A DNA stretch of 64,000 bases from Oxalobacteraceae bacterium (GCA_027485795.1 JAIXQK010000132.1:29378-93377), one strand, 5' to 3'; positions 31,327-42,275 are shown, counted from the stretch's first letter. Notes: generated from the sequence alone by a model not told the origin. Translations and numbers: made by a program.

Positions 31327-32262
31327 TCAGTTTGACCCCAAACTCGGCAATAAAACCCGATAAATTTGTATCATTGCTGGTCCAACCAGTACCAGCATCA
31401 GCGTTGGGAAAATCATGAAAATCAGCGGCATGAGTAGCTTTACTGCGATTTTGGCGGCCGCCTCTTCTGCACGCTGCCGACGCTTGGTGCGCAAATTGTC
31501 TGCATGCACTCGTAGCGAATCACCCATGCTGGTGCCGAAGCGATCGGCTTGTATCATCATCGCGACCAGTAGGTCGATTTCCTCGATTCCGGTTCGCAAA
31601 GCCAGATGCCGTAGCGCCGTCTCTCTCGAGAATCCGCTTCTCAACTCCATCAGTACGAGTTGCAGTTCTTGCGCCAAAACCTTGCTCTTGATATCGATCT
31701 CGGCAGCGACTTTTGCGATCGCTTGATCAAGACCCAAGCCAGACTCGACACAAATAATCAATAAATCAAGCGCATCTGGAAAAGACTCGAATATCTCGCG
31801 TTGGCGATCAGCAATCTTGTAGCGCAAGACGAGATTAGGTAGGTAGTAACCCACTGCTGAGGCGCTGATCAGGACGAATAGAATGCGGCCGACACCCGAA
31901 GCTAGAAGCCCCTCACCACTCAGGGCCAATGTGATGAGCGGAAAGCTCAAGGCCAGCAGAGTCTTGATGCCAAAGAAAATTGTCGGCGCCGAAGGCTGGC
32001 GCCAGCCCGCGTTGATAAATGCGATGCGAATCGCAGACCCTTCCCAGCCCTCTGCTGGTAGCGATAGTTTTGCGAGCGGCTGAATTACACTGGCCAGTCG
32101 CTCGCGCCAACGTGCTGATCGCTCCACCACGGAATTCGCCGCTATAGTGTCAGCTAGTCGCTGACGCAAACGACTGGTTGTCAACCACCAAACCAAGCCG
32201 GCAGATAAACTTGCGATGGAAAAAAATATAACTACTAAGAATAAGATTGCTTGCATCGTCAT
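31327..32262 (-). CDS. tadC: Type II secretion system F family protein TadC
   Basis: T2SF sequence (FPDALDLLIICVESGLGLDQAIAKVAAEI, LMELRSGFSRETALRHLALRTGIEEI). Confidence 0.92.
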   Translation of the reverse strand: MTMQAILFLVVIFFSIASLSAGLVWWLTTSRLRQRLADTIAANSVVERSARWRERLASVIQPLAKLSLPAEGWEGSAIRIAFINAGWRQPSAPTIFFGIKTLLALSFPLITLALSGEGLLASGVGRILFVLISASAVGYYLPNLVLRYKIADRQREIFESFPDALDLLIICVESGLGLDQAIAKVAAEIDIKSKVLAQELQLVLMELRSGFSRETALRHLALRTGIEEIDLLVAMMIQADRFGTSMGDSLRVHADNLRTKRRQRAEEAAAKIAVKLLMPLIFMIFPTLMLVLVGPAMIQIYRVLLPSLGSN

Positions 32263-32296
32263 CGCATGCTCCGAATCAGTAAATGGCTTTATCGCA

Positions 32297-33274
32297 TTAC
32301 ACGCGCAACTGAACGATCGTACGCATCCATAGCCCACCGAGTAGCATTTGTATTACAGCGATCCCCAGCGCAATCCGACCAGCCGGGTCCTCGACAAGTC
32401 GAAGCAGATAATCCGGATTAACCACGGATAAGAGCAGCGCCATTGCAATCGGCATCAAGAACAAGATCCAGCCAGAAAGCCTTCCCTCCGCCGATAAGGC
32501 ACTGACTTGCCCGAGAAGCTTGAGCCGTTCGCGAATCAGGTAAGACATATTCTGCATAAGTTCAGCCAGATTGCCACCCGTGTCGCGCTGTATCAGTACC
32601 GCGACTACCAAGAAGCGCAGATCATCGATCGGCACTCGCTGTGACAGATTCTGCATCGCTACGTGTAGGCCAAGACCAAAGTTGATTTCATCAGCAACCT
32701 GACGAAACTCACCAGCAATCGGTTCGGGCATCTCTTCTGCGACCATCTGCATCGTTGCCGGTAGCGCATGGCCGGCGCGTAGACTACGGGCGATCAAATC
32801 AGCAACCTCGGGGAGTTGCTGCTGTATCTGCTGCAAACGTCTAGAGCGCTGCCAGTTGAGCATCGCAAAAGGTATCAGCGCTCCTATCATCGCTATTGCC
32901 AATGAAGTCAGCCAACTTCCTGTTAAGGCTAAGCCGAGCAAGAGGCCGACTACCATACCGGTGCCACAATAAGCCAGTAGATTACTGACATTGATAGCGC
33001 TACCTGCCTGTTGCAATTGCGTATCCAGTGAGTGTGCCACGGGTATTTTGCGCAAAAAATTATCAATGTCGTGACTGTCTGAAAGCTTGCGCTGTTTCAG
33101 TAGTGATACCCGGTAGGCACTTTGTGCTTGAGTACCGCCCATGGCTTGAATACGTTGACTATAGCGTTGAGCGGCCTGACTTTGTGTCGAGAACCACCAG
33201 CGCCATAGTGCTTCCACTGCAAAAGCAGTTGCGACGAAGATCAACAGTGCAAAGCCCAGAAAAAGCAGATTCAT
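32297..33274 (-). CDS. tadB: Type II secretion system F family protein TadB
   Basis: T2SF sequence (LPEVADLIARSLRAGHALPATMQMVAEEMPEPIAGEFRQVADEINFGL). Confidence 0.92.
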   Translation of the reverse strand: MNLLFLGFALLIFVATAFAVEALWRWWFSTQSQAAQRYSQRIQAMGGTQAQSAYRVSLLKQRKLSDSHDIDNFLRKIPVAHSLDTQLQQAGSAINVSNLLAYCGTGMVVGLLLGLALTGSWLTSLAIAMIGALIPFAMLNWQRSRRLQQIQQQLPEVADLIARSLRAGHALPATMQMVAEEMPEPIAGEFRQVADEINFGLGLHVAMQNLSQRVPIDDLRFLVVAVLIQRDTGGNLAELMQNMSYLIRERLKLLGQVSALSAEGRLSGWILFLMPIAMALLLSVVNPDYLLRLVEDPAGRIALGIAVIQMLLGGLWMRTIVQLRV

Positions 33275-33289
33275 GGAAAGCCCCGTTCT

Positions 33290-34666
33290 TCAGCCAAGCG
33301 CAGGTGTTGGTTGATAAATTGAGTCGGGCACCGATACGCCGAATTCCTTGAGTCGATGCTCGAATTGCGGGCAAATGCCTGTTGCGGTGAAATAGCCTTT
33401 CACCTTGCCATCGCTAGCAACACCCGTTCGGCGGAAGCAGAAAATCTCTTGCGTCGTGATGATGTCGCCTTCCATGCCCGTAATCTCTTGCAGGCTGACT
33501 AGCTTTCGACTGCCGTCCGAAAATCTCATCAGTTGTATGACGATGGTGATGGCAGAAGAAATCTGCTGCCGAATCGCGCGTAGCCCCAAATTAGCCCCGG
33601 CCATCCCGATCATATTCTCCAGCCGCGCAAGTGCATCGCGCGGTGTATTTGCGTGAATTGTCGCCAGCGAACCCTCATGACCCGTATTCATCGCTTGCAG
33701 CATATCGATCGCCTCCGCACCACGCACCTCACCCAAAATGATTCGATCCGGTCGCATACGCAATGCATTTCGAACTAACGCACGTTGCGGTACTTCGCCC
33801 TTACCTTCGATGTTCGGCGGACGTGTCTCAAGCCGGACCACATGGGGTTGTTGCAGTCGAAGCTCGGCCGCATCTTCAATGGTGATGATTCGCTCGCTTG
33901 AAGGAATAAAGCCTGAGATCACATTCAATAACGTGGTCTTGCCACTACCTGTTCCGCCCGAGATGAGGACATTTAGCTTGGCGCACGCTAATGCTTCTAA
34001 CATTTCAGCAATCTGCGGCGTCAGTGTTTGACGCGTGACCAGATCATTCATGGTCATCGGCTGCACCGAAAACCGGCGGATTGACAATACCGGTCCATCC
34101 AGTGCCAAGGGCGCGATGATGGCATTGACACGCGACCCATCTGGCAGTCGTGCGTCCACCATGGGACTCGACTCGTCAATACGGCGGCCGACGCGCGAAA
34201 CAATTTTTTCGATGATACGCAGGACATGTTTATCATCATGAAACTGCACTGAAGTCAGCTGTAGCTTCCCCTTACGCTCGACATAAACCTGTCGATAAGA
34301 GTTCACCAGAATGTCGGAGACACTCGGATCCAGCATCAAGGATTCGATTGGCCCCAAGCCGGTCATTTCATTCTGCATGTCTTGTACCAGACGTCGACGC
34401 TCTGTCTGGTTGACTGGCATGTTTTCATCGTCGAGGATTCGCTCTATGAGCAGCGCAAGCTCGCGACGAAATTGATCACCAGACAATTGCTGCAATCGCT
34501 CCAGATCGATACGCTCAAATACGGCTTTATACAATCGTTGGGTCAGCGCACGAAATGCGTCGGTATTGAATTCATCCGATACTGAGATATCTTCAACTGA
34601 ATTCACCGCCACCAGACGATCTCTCAGAGGTATTGTCGGTGGGATGACTGATTTTTCCATGAACAT
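33290..34666 (-). CDS. tadA: Tad/Flp pilus assembly ATPase (CpaF/TadA)
   Basis: VirB11/CpaF sequence ([56 protein letters not shown]). Confidence 0.95.
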   Translation of the reverse strand: MFMEKSVIPPTIPLRDRLVAVNSVEDISVSDEFNTDAFRALTQRLYKAVFERIDLERLQQLSGDQFRRELALLIERILDDENMPVNQTERRRLVQDMQNEMTGLGPIESLMLDPSVSDILVNSYRQVYVERKGKLQLTSVQFHDDKHVLRIIEKIVSRVGRRIDESSPMVDARLPDGSRVNAIIAPLALDGPVLSIRRFSVQPMTMNDLVTRQTLTPQIAEMLEALACAKLNVLISGGTGSGKTTLLNVISGFIPSSERIITIEDAAELRLQQPHVVRLETRPPNIEGKGEVPQRALVRNALRMRPDRIILGEVRGAEAIDMLQAMNTGHEGSLATIHANTPRDALARLENMIGMAGANLGLRAIRQQISSAITIVIQLMRFSDGSRKLVSLQEITGMEGDIITTQEIFCFRRTGVASDGKVKGYFTATGICPQFEHRLKEFGVSVPDSIYQPTPALG

Positions 34667-34677
34667 GGCGATTTTTT

Positions 34678-35853
34678 TTAGTGTGTCAGCGAGTTACCGC
34701 GCGCGAAAAGGCGACGGATCAGGCTATGCGGTGATGATTCATGGGTTTTCGTCAATGAGTGCACGATGTTGTTGAAACCTTTTGCAATCGCACTACTTCG
34801 GGCGATCTTCAATACAGGCTCCCCCTGGTTGATGGACTCGCTTGCGATCGCAAAGTTATTCGGAATCTGGAAAGCAATTCGTTGGCCTAAGCCACGCTCC
34901 ATATCCGCCTGCGTCACGGCGCCGCCTTCGTCATATCGGTTAAGGATTTGACGAATACTCTCTTTTCGATAACCCAATGTGCTGAACATATCGAGCATGC
35001 GTTGCCCACTACGTATGAATGGCAGACTTTGCTGCAGTACTGGGAAAATAAGATCACTGCCATCAAGTGCCCGTATGCTGACGGCATTAACCTGGCGACC
35101 CATGTCAAGCAGGATAAAGTCGTACTGTCGCCTGGCAACAGCTAATAATGCAGCAATATGATCCGGCTTGATCTTATCTTCTGGATCGGGGTCCGACGCT
35201 GCTGCAATTAGATCGAAGTTAGGCGCGGCGCGTATCACGCTGCTATCCAATAGCTGTGCATCCAGGCGGTGTATCTGCGCACATAAATCCGTTAGTGTTG
35301 CAGGAGATTTGACATCTGAAATAAAGAGCGCGGCGTCACCATATTGAAGATTGAGGTCAATTAATAGGGTTTTTTTGTGCGCGACACTAGCTAAGGCATA
35401 GGCAGTATTCACGGCGACAAAGGTCGTTCCGCTACCCCCCTTGCTTGAAATTACTGCGATTACCTTACCCTCTGCCCGTACTTTCTCACTGCGCTTTTGA
35501 ATAACTCGTTCAACGGCCATCTCAAGTTCTGAGAAATCGATAGGGAAACTAACCACCTCACGCACACCGATCCGCATCGCTGCAATCAGTAAATTGGGCG
35601 ACTGCTCTGGCACCAACAATACGATCATCGCTTCTGAGTGGCGGGCGGAGATCCGCTCCAGCGAAGCCAGGACCTCACGCTGCTCGCCGCGTGCGTCAAA
35701 GAAAATAAGATCCGGCACTGTTATAGCTACGGGATCTAATCGCAGCATGCCTGGCATATCAGGAAGTACAGTGATCGGCGGCGACATCGCAGCACATAAC
35801 TGTTGTAACTTGATTTTTAAATCCAGATCAGTAGTGAGCATTAGTGCATTCAT
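34678..35853 (-). CDS. tadZ: CpaE/TadZ-like pilus localisation ATPase
   Basis: Receiver-like N-terminus plus MinD-like ATPase ([25 protein letters not shown]). Confidence 0.9.
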   Translation of the reverse strand: MNALMLTTDLDLKIKLQQLCAAMSPPITVLPDMPGMLRLDPVAITVPDLIFFDARGEQREVLASLERISARHSEAMIVLLVPEQSPNLLIAAMRIGVREVVSFPIDFSELEMAVERVIQKRSEKVRAEGKVIAVISSKGGSGTTFVAVNTAYALASVAHKKTLLIDLNLQYGDAALFISDVKSPATLTDLCAQIHRLDAQLLDSSVIRAAPNFDLIAAASDPDPEDKIKPDHIAALLAVARRQYDFILLDMGRQVNAVSIRALDGSDLIFPVLQQSLPFIRSGQRMLDMFSTLGYRKESIRQILNRYDEGGAVTQADMERGLGQRIAFQIPNNFAIASESINQGEPVLKIARSSAIAKGFNNIVHSLTKTHESSPHSLIRRLFARGNSLTH

Positions 35854-35869
35854 TCACTCTCCTTTTCCC

Positions 35870-36325
35870 TCAGATACAGCTGGTGCTGTCCATGGCTTCT
35901 CTTGTCAGCGTCGTCGTAAAGGGGGGAATCTCTACTGAAAAATTTAACAGCGGTATGTAGGTATTCACCATCGTTCCCGGCTTCACAGAGACTGTCACTG
36001 AGCGGCAAGTGGCGCGTGCGGTGGCACTATCTGCTGCGCAGGAAGGCGGGTCATACTGCAGGTTGACAGTACTTGCATTCAGCTGCGGGAGAAGCTGGGA
36101 CATCCGTTGGGTGATAAGCGTGGCATTGGCATCACACACCGTCGCTAGCCGTGCGCCCAAGCGTGTTGCCTCATTGGCTGTGTTGAAGATGAATAGCAAA
36201 CGGCCGAGCTCAAACACGGCGAACAACACCACAATGAATCCTGCACTCGTTATTAGCGCAAATTCAACCAGTGCTGTGCCACGCTGGTATCGATCCTGGT
36301 ATCGATGCCTGAGCTGTACCTTCAT
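35870..36325 (-). CDS. tadE: TadE-like pseudopilin
   Basis: RGTALVEFALITSAGFIVVLFAVFELGRLLFIFNTANEATR. Confidence 0.88.
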   Translation of the reverse strand: MKVQLRHRYQDRYQRGTALVEFALITSAGFIVVLFAVFELGRLLFIFNTANEATRLGARLATVCDANATLITQRMSQLLPQLNASTVNLQYDPPSCAADSATARATCRSVTVSVKPGTMVNTYIPLLNFSVEIPPFTTTLTREAMDSTSCI

Positions 36326-36864
36326 AGCCCCCTCATCACCGAACTAATGGCATTGAACTGAAGCGATGGGCCAGCACCCGTAAACGGCAAACCAAGAAAT
36401 CCAAACTGGTAGCCCTCGATACGCACAACCACAAGCTGGATGGTGCCGGTACCGGTGCCCGTAGCGACATTATTTACATCGCTGATTTGCAGGTCCGGAC
36501 ACTGCGCCACTGATGCACGGGTACAAATCTTTATATGCGACGTACTGAGGCCAGGCGCTAGTGGTGTAGAGCCGGATTCACAGGTTGTTTTTCCAAATAC
36601 GGCGAGGCAGCGCGCCTGCGTGGACGCATTTGAAAAACTCGTCGTGTCGGATGGGTCATAGGTTGCGATCAGACGGGATGATGCCCTGACCGACTTGGCA
36701 ACGATATCGTAGTGATAGATCGCACGGCCGTATTCGACGACGCCGAACGCAAGGACTAGTAAAGGAACCAGGACTAAAGAAAACTCTACAGCGGCCGCGC
36801 CTTGTTCGCGTTGGCGTCGACCTGCACGAAAGTGCATGGGCCGGATCATACTTATCTTAGTCAT
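36322..36864 (-). CDS. TadE/TadF-like pseudopilin
   Basis: REQGAAAVEFSLVLVPLLVLAFGVVEYGRAIYHYD; ATGA overlap with neighbours. Confidence 0.85.
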   Translation of the reverse strand: MTKISMIRPMHFRAGRRQREQGAAAVEFSLVLVPLLVLAFGVVEYGRAIYHYDIVAKSVRASSRLIATYDPSDTTSFSNASTQARCLAVFGKTTCESGSTPLAPGLSTSHIKICTRASVAQCPDLQISDVNNVATGTGTGTIQLVVVRIEGYQFGFLGLPFTGAGPSLQFNAISSVMRGL

Positions 36865-38228
36865 CGCACGAGTGCCGGTACGAGCGGACCATTCGATCCG
36901 CTACCACCCGGTAGGCCACCCGATGCACAAGGGCTACCGGCATCTGAGGTATTACCTAAATATTCCAAGTACATGCGCGGCGCCGATGCATTGCCACCGC
37001 TGTTCCCATTCCCATTGCCATTGCTTTTCCCGTTACCGTTTCCGTTTCCGTTTCCGTTTCCATTACCACCGGCAGTGCTTGAACCGCCTGCCACCAACTG
37101 TGAATTTCCGCTTGCGTTGTTGACTATGGGATGCAGTAACAGCACACACGCCCACTGCTGTACCGGTGCTGTCTGGCTTCTTTGATAAGCAGTACAGTCA
37201 ACCACTGGCGCGATCATGATCCGGCGATCACCGCCCTGTGCCGCGAGATTGCTCGATCCGAGCACACTACCGCGCACATCTGAATTACCGCCTTGATAGG
37301 GTGTATTGGTCGTGCGCTTTGAGACAAAGTCTGCATAAGCGTTACCGGCCGATTTATTCCAGTTACCACCAAAACTATTATCGGTATAGGCAAACCCGGT
37401 TCGATCTGGTTGCGCCTCAGTCGAGCGCACATTCCCTTGGTAGATACCGAAACGGCTGTTGTAATCATTCGCCAACGAAACAATGTTACCTGGCTGCCCG
37501 ACCGGTGATCCTGTTGGCGGCAACTGGCACTGCCCCGTGCCGGTCAGATTCGCAGCCAACTCAGCCGCACCCCCTTGCGGCGGACTGAGATCTGCCCACA
37601 TGAAGCTTCCGGTCAGGGCGCCACTGCTATTCACGGCGCCTTCCAACCAAGTCCCCTTAGCGCCGAGATTCGCCTTGCAAACTGCAACGGGCATCGCACA
37701 GGTTGTTTGCGAAGGCTGCAGGCGGGCGACTGCCGAGGCTGACATGCTCTGCATACCGATATTCACACCGGGCAGCACATTCAAGGTCTGAATCAGCCAA
37801 GTAGGAATATTGTTTTGAATGAGCGAGCAGCGGGCATAGCGCATGGTCAGCGTTGTCGCATTGTTCACAGCAAGATCACTACTGTGATACCAAGGCCCGC
37901 CCAAGCTGGCTGCGAAATCAATACTGCCATCGGACTGAGTAGCGACTGTACGTGATTGAAATAGCACCCGGTGACGCTGTGCTGTGGTGAGACCCGCCGC
38001 TTGACTGATTTGAAGCTGTTTCCCATCACTACCAGAGAGCGACTGTGCCGCTGATAAAGCACACGCGTCCGCCGCATTCTGTAGCTCTGTTTTTGCGACA
38101 TAGAGCTGACCAAGATCGAGCGCTAGCCCGGCCATACCTATCATTGCGGTAATGACGATAGCGAAGATCACTGCGACCGCACCATGCTGACGTTTATGCG
38201 GTATGGGTCGGCGCATCGATTGGAGCAC
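36861..38228 (-). CDS. tadG: TadG-like (Tad secretion / putative Flp pilus-assembly) protein
   Basis: N-terminal KRQHGAVAVIFAIVITAMIGMAGLALDLGQLYVAKTELQNAADACALSAAQSLSG; Gly-Asn repeat near C-terminus. Confidence 0.85.
   Translation of the reverse strand: MLQSMRRPIPHKRQHGAVAVIFAIVITAMIGMAGLALDLGQLYVAKTELQNAADACALSAAQSLSGSDGKQLQISQAAGLTTAQRHRVLFQSRTVATQSDGSIDFAASLGGPWYHSSDLAVNNATTLTMRYARCSLIQNNIPTWLIQTLNVLPGVNIGMQSMSASAVARLQPSQTTCAMPVAVCKANLGAKGTWLEGAVNSSGALTGSFMWADLSPPQGGAAELAANLTGTGQCQLPPTGSPVGQPGNIVSLANDYNSRFGIYQGNVRSTEAQPDRTGFAYTDNSFGGNWNKSAGNAYADFVSKRTTNTPYQGGNSDVRGSVLGSSNLAAQGGDRRIMIAPVVDCTAYQRSQTAPVQQWACVLLLHPIVNNASGNSQLVAGGSSTAGGNGNGNGNGNGNGKSNGNGNGNSGGNASAPRMYLEYLGNTSDAGSPCASGGLPGGSGSNGPLVPALVR
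37003..37077 (-). repeat. Hexanucleotide-type repeat encoding a Gly-Asn tract
   Basis: + strand ...tttcccgttaccgtttccgtttccgtttccgtttccattacc...; encodes GGNGNGNGNGNGNGKSNGNGNGNSGGN on the minus strand. Confidence 0.9.
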
Positions 38229-38269
38229 GATTTTTTCTCCTCGGCGATATCGAGATTGAATATCTAGAT

Positions 38270-38566
38270 TCAGCGCGAGACGCCAATCGTGAACGCGGAG
38301 CTTGCGGGTGCCGGCTCTTTGAATGAGCTGCGATATCGCACAATGGCTTCACGACCACTTGCACCATCAATGCCGTTTACTGGTGCATCACCACCTGCAG
38401 TCGGATCGATGATCTGCTGCTGCTGGGAGAGTCTGACTGACTGTCCGAACTGTGCATCCCACTGCGGTGTCGTCGGCACACATGCAGTGAGTGACAACAA
38501 GACCGCTCCGGACAACAGTAATCGCTTGTATTGAGTATTTAGCATAGTCATGATTAGATTCCTCAC
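38270..38566 (-). CDS. Small lipoprotein of the tad locus
   Basis: Lipobox (LLSLTAC) followed by QWDAQFGQSVRLSQQQQIIDPTAGGDAPVNGIDGASGREAIVRYRSSF, the pattern of small Tad-locus lipoproteins in Burkholderiales. Confidence 0.75.
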   Translation of the reverse strand: MRNLIMTMLNTQYKRLLLSGAVLLSLTACVPTTPQWDAQFGQSVRLSQQQQIIDPTAGGDAPVNGIDGASGREAIVRYRSSFKEPAPASSAFTIGVSR

Positions 38567-40101
38567 TTCAATTCGAATCCGGTATTGGCATCACGGGGCG
38601 ACGCACGTGATTCACTTTCGCGCTGACTTTCACGATTACCCTCAAGCTTGCCATCGATGAATAGCTCCTTACGGCTAGGATCGCGTAAGCCATCGGTCGG
38701 TAATTTATTCGGTAGGGGTAGAGGTTTCACGAGTCGCGGTGTGACAACGAAAACCAGCTCGGTTTTGTCATTCTGGAAGTCAGTACTGCGAAATAGTGCG
38801 CCGAGCACCGGTAACTCACCCAGTATCGGAAACGCTTTGATATTGGCTGTTGAGTTATTTTTGATCAGACCACCAATCGCAAAGCTTTGGCCATCCGCCA
38901 GCTGCACCGTAGTTGATGCGCGGCGTGTCGTAATCAGTGGCAATATCGCGCGGATTTGGGTTGTACCGTTGCCGATACCGACACCGTCGCGCGACAGCTC
39001 GGATACCTCGGGCGATACCCGTAAATTGATCCGACCACCTGACAGCACAGTTGGCGTGAACCGCAAGCCGACGCCGAACTCTTTTTCTTCCAGCGCGATC
39101 CGACCCAGTGCATCCTGGGAAACCGGAATTAAAATTCTGCCGCCGGCGAGAAAGCTCCCCTCCTGCCCACTGATCGCCATGACATTTGGCTCAGCAAGCA
39201 CTTTCACCAGAGATTCTTTTTTCTCGGCATCCAGATAAACCCCCGAGCCCGAGGCTCGGGTGACGCTCAAATTTCCACCCAGATTGCCGACCAAAAAGCT
39301 CGACAGGATACTGGTCGTGACCGATCCACTCAATGGCGATCCCTGTACACCGACACCAAGCTTGTCGATCAGCGCTTTTGAGACCTCGGCAACCTTGACT
39401 TCAAGCATGACTTGCTGTGCTGCAGCGACCTGCAATAGATTCACGACGCGCAATTGCTGAAGGGCGAGGTTGCCCGATTGTGCAGCAGCGTTCATACCCG
39501 TATTGTTTGATGCCATGCCATCCTGCAAGGCACCCGGACTAACACTGGACGGCCGACGTACATACGCTAATGCCAAATCATTGACGCGCGCGGCGGCCAT
39601 AGTGTCACTGACGGTGCCACTCAAGATCAGACTATCAGCGGCTGCGCTGACCCGAATATCTTTTTCCTCCGGCATCAATTCGAGCAATGTGGCTTGGAGC
39701 GCTCCGGGGTCAAGGGTGACCACCACATCAATTGCACTGCAGCGTCCGCTTTTACCCTGCACAATCATGTTGGTACTACCGATTTCAACACCGAGCAGAT
39801 AGAGCGTCTCCGGCGATACCAGCATTGCCTGGGCGACTGCCGGGTTTCCAAGTGTCCGATTAGTCACTGGTTCAGGCAGGCGCAACAAGGTTGATTTTCC
39901 GAGTGGCAGTGTCATCCGGCTAGGTGCTGCGGGTTCGCCATTACAGTTGAGTGGTGCCAAGCTATTCAACTGATTCGAAGCCAGCTTTTCGCTGTTGGGG
40001 CGGCGTGTGGCACCATCTACTTCCTGTGCGATTGTTGCGGTCGACACGCTGATGCAGGTGACCATCAGCAACTGGTACAAAGCTTGTGTATTTTTCTTCA
40101 T
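38563..40101 (-). CDS. rcpA: Tad pilus secretin (RcpA/CpaC)
   Basis: BON/secretin sequence (VMLEVKVAEVSKALIDKLGV; RASTTVQLADGQSFAIGGLIKN; FQNDKTELVFVVTPRLVKPL). Confidence 0.93.
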   Translation of the reverse strand: MKKNTQALYQLLMVTCISVSTATIAQEVDGATRRPNSEKLASNQLNSLAPLNCNGEPAAPSRMTLPLGKSTLLRLPEPVTNRTLGNPAVAQAMLVSPETLYLLGVEIGSTNMIVQGKSGRCSAIDVVVTLDPGALQATLLELMPEEKDIRVSAAADSLILSGTVSDTMAAARVNDLALAYVRRPSSVSPGALQDGMASNNTGMNAAAQSGNLALQQLRVVNLLQVAAAQQVMLEVKVAEVSKALIDKLGVGVQGSPLSGSVTTSILSSFLVGNLGGNLSVTRASGSGVYLDAEKKESLVKVLAEPNVMAISGQEGSFLAGGRILIPVSQDALGRIALEEKEFGVGLRFTPTVLSGGRINLRVSPEVSELSRDGVGIGNGTTQIRAILPLITTRRASTTVQLADGQSFAIGGLIKNNSTANIKAFPILGELPVLGALFRSTDFQNDKTELVFVVTPRLVKPLPLPNKLPTDGLRDPSRKELFIDGKLEGNRESQRESESRASPRDANTGFELK

Positions 40102-40132
40102 ATTATTTCTCCATTAGCTTTGGTCGTGCGGG

Positions 40133-41086
40133 TCAATAGCATTCCTGCCCATTACGCAAACCATTGATGACACCGACGCAGGTCATCGGCGTCGCTGCTA
40201 CTGTTGATGTTGCATTCGACGGTGCTGCGCTAGAGGCTGTGCTCGCGACGGGCGCGGCAATAGATTTTTTCGCTCTCGTCGATGCAGTTCGCGTATTACG
40301 ACTGACGGGAGGAGTCGTGCTTGGCGGGTTCTTGCTTTGCTCTGCCAGCATGACCGGTGGAGCCGCTTGTTGCAGCAAGCTGGTTTTAGTTACGCCCACC
40401 GTGTCAGCGACCAAGGGATCAATCTGGTTGCGCAAGACCAGTGAGAGCGTTCCGACGCTACGTGCAAGATCGATCTTCTCAGCCTGTTGTGGCGTCACTT
40501 CCAGTGTGACTGCATTCACAACGCGTGGTTTGGTATCGTCGCGACCAACCTCTTGTGCGACAGCTAGTACCAAAATACGCTCGAGCACAATTTTTGAGAT
40601 TGAATTGTCTCGTGATGTTGTTTCACTTGATTCGCGCTGGGTATTGACGATGATGTCAACGTAGTTACCCGGCAATGCAAACCCGGCGACACCGATCACA
40701 TCATTCACCCGGACCGTGATCGCTCGCTTGCCGTCCCCGATCACTGCAGATAAGCCACCTTGTGTACCGACCGGGGCCAGTTTGGCTTGGAGCACGGGTT
40801 CGCCGCGCAACATATTGATTTTTAATACTCGACCATCCAAGCCATTAATCTGCTGAAACGCACCCGGCGGCACGCTACGCGATGGCCAATCAACCATCTC
40901 CACTAATTCCGGTGTCAGTCGCTGCCCAAGACTAATATCGGTCGTTGCTACCGCCACTTTGGTCATGCCACTGCCGGATTTCGCATCCAGCCATTGAGAC
41001 GCAAGTAGTACTGCCATGAGCCCTGCGATCAAAGCGACGCTCATCATGATCCATGGTCTTGTTATTCGCATACTTCCTCCGGACAC
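40133..41086 (-). CDS. cpaB: Flp pilus assembly protein CpaB/RcpC
   Basis: SAF domain (VAVATTDISLGQRLTPELVEMVDWPSRSVPPGAF) and RcpC region (RAITVRVNDVIGVAGFALPGNYVDIIV). Confidence 0.93.
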   Translation of the reverse strand: MSGGSMRITRPWIMMSVALIAGLMAVLLASQWLDAKSGSGMTKVAVATTDISLGQRLTPELVEMVDWPSRSVPPGAFQQINGLDGRVLKINMLRGEPVLQAKLAPVGTQGGLSAVIGDGKRAITVRVNDVIGVAGFALPGNYVDIIVNTQRESSETTSRDNSISKIVLERILVLAVAQEVGRDDTKPRVVNAVTLEVTPQQAEKIDLARSVGTLSLVLRNQIDPLVADTVGVTKTSLLQQAAPPVMLAEQSKNPPSTTPPVSRNTRTASTRAKKSIAAPVASTASSAAPSNATSTVAATPMTCVGVINGLRNGQECY

Positions 41087-41101
41087 GTAGTCACTGCATG
41101 A

Positions 41102-41686
41102 TCAGCGATTCGGATACATCTCGATCGCGATGAGCACCAAAGTGCTACCGATTGCAATCACCACGCCATAGGGCAGCGTTGCGCGTGACTCCTTCAACAT
41201 GCGCGGTGCCGGAATGTGCCTCCGGGAACCCATCATCTCGGTACCGATAGCACTTATCCAGTCACCATAAGGCGAGCGTGAGAGCAGTAAGAAGATGGCC
41301 CAGACGCCACCCACCAATGCACTGATCAGGGCTACATGCAAGGTGGCTAGCCATCCCATATGCATACCGAGTACGCCCATCAACTTGACATCGCCGGCAC
41401 CCATGCCGCCCATCAGATAAAACGGCATCAGAATCACCAACCCGGTGACACCACCAAGTAAACAATCGCGCAGCGTGAGGCTATCGGACGTGAACATCGA
41501 GAACATCAAAGCAGCAGCCATACTTGCTGCGAGAATCTGGTTCGGTATGCGCCAGTGTTTCCAGTCAGAGGCGGCAGCTAGCCAGGCAGTGATCAGCACT
41601 GCTGCTGTACTCGTGAAAGATAGAACTGGCGGAATCGTGGAAAATTCACTCATGATCGTCGGCCCGTAAAAAATTAATGAAGACAC
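41102..41686 (-). CDS. tadV: Prepilin peptidase TadV/CpaA
   Basis: Type IV prepilin peptidase sequence (SDWKHWRIPNQILAASM; GGMGAGDVKLMGVLGMHMG). Confidence 0.92.
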   Translation of the reverse strand: MSSLIFYGPTIMSEFSTIPPVLSFTSTAAVLITAWLAAASDWKHWRIPNQILAASMAAALMFSMFTSDSLTLRDCLLGGVTGLVILMPFYLMGGMGAGDVKLMGVLGMHMGWLATLHVALISALVGGVWAIFLLLSRSPYGDWISAIGTEMMGSRRHIPAPRMLKESRATLPYGVVIAIGSTLVLIAIEMYPNR

Positions 41687-41737
41687 TTGGCGGATGGCGG
41701 TTGATTAACCGCCATCCCATCCTGAGAATCCTCTAGA

Positions 41738-41926
41738 TCAAGGGTTCGGAACGGCCTTCACTGCGTCCTTCACGGTGGTAAATTTGGTGTTGAGTTCACC
41801 CCCCAACAGTTGGACTGCGCCGAGAATGACTGCGGCAATCAGTGCGATCATTAGGCCGTACTCGACAGCAGTCGCACCCTGCTCATCCGCGAGGAAGGAC
41901 TGCAGCTTTTGCATCAATGTGTTCAT
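41738..41926 (-). CDS. flp: Flp-type pilin
   Basis: FLADEQGATAVEYGLMIALIAAVILGAVQLLGGELNTKFTTV. Confidence 0.95.
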   Translation of the reverse strand: MNTLMQKLQSFLADEQGATAVEYGLMIALIAAVILGAVQLLGGELNTKFTTVKDAVKAVPNP

Positions 41927-42167
41927 TTACCGACTCCTTGATTAATGAGATCAACTGCAAATGCTCGGGCACCGAGACAGCACAAGGCCACGCGGTGACG
42001 CCGAAGCGCCGATCCGTACTGGGGGAAATCCACCGACGGATGCCTGACAAAGTGTTGTTTATTTGTCATTGGCCGCAGTGTCGGCGGATATTGTCAAAAA
42101 TTAAATAGTGCAAATGTGTCAGATAGTGTTGCTAATCCGCACAATCCTAATGTTTGATACCTCTTGA

Positions 42168-42189
42168 AAAAAGTATGCGCTTACTTTTT
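42168..42189. repeat. Inverted repeat upstream of thpR
   Basis: AAAAAGTA-tgcgct-TACTTTTT, perfect 8-bp arms. Confidence 0.85.
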
Positions 42190-42275
42190 AGGCTCCCAAT
42201 GCCCCGCTATTTGATTCTGGGCAAGCCGAACAGCACCCCGCTGGGTGGGCTAAGCAGCTTTCAGCGCCTGGTCAG

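Noticed and set aside
37003-37077. Possible CRISPR-like array
   Set aside because: Units are 6 bp with no spacers; it is a coding microsatellite. No CRISPR array seen in the window.
36836-37123. Plus-strand ORF rich in Arg-Phe/His-Cys repeats
   Set aside because: Product of reading the Gly-Asn repeat of tadG on the wrong strand.
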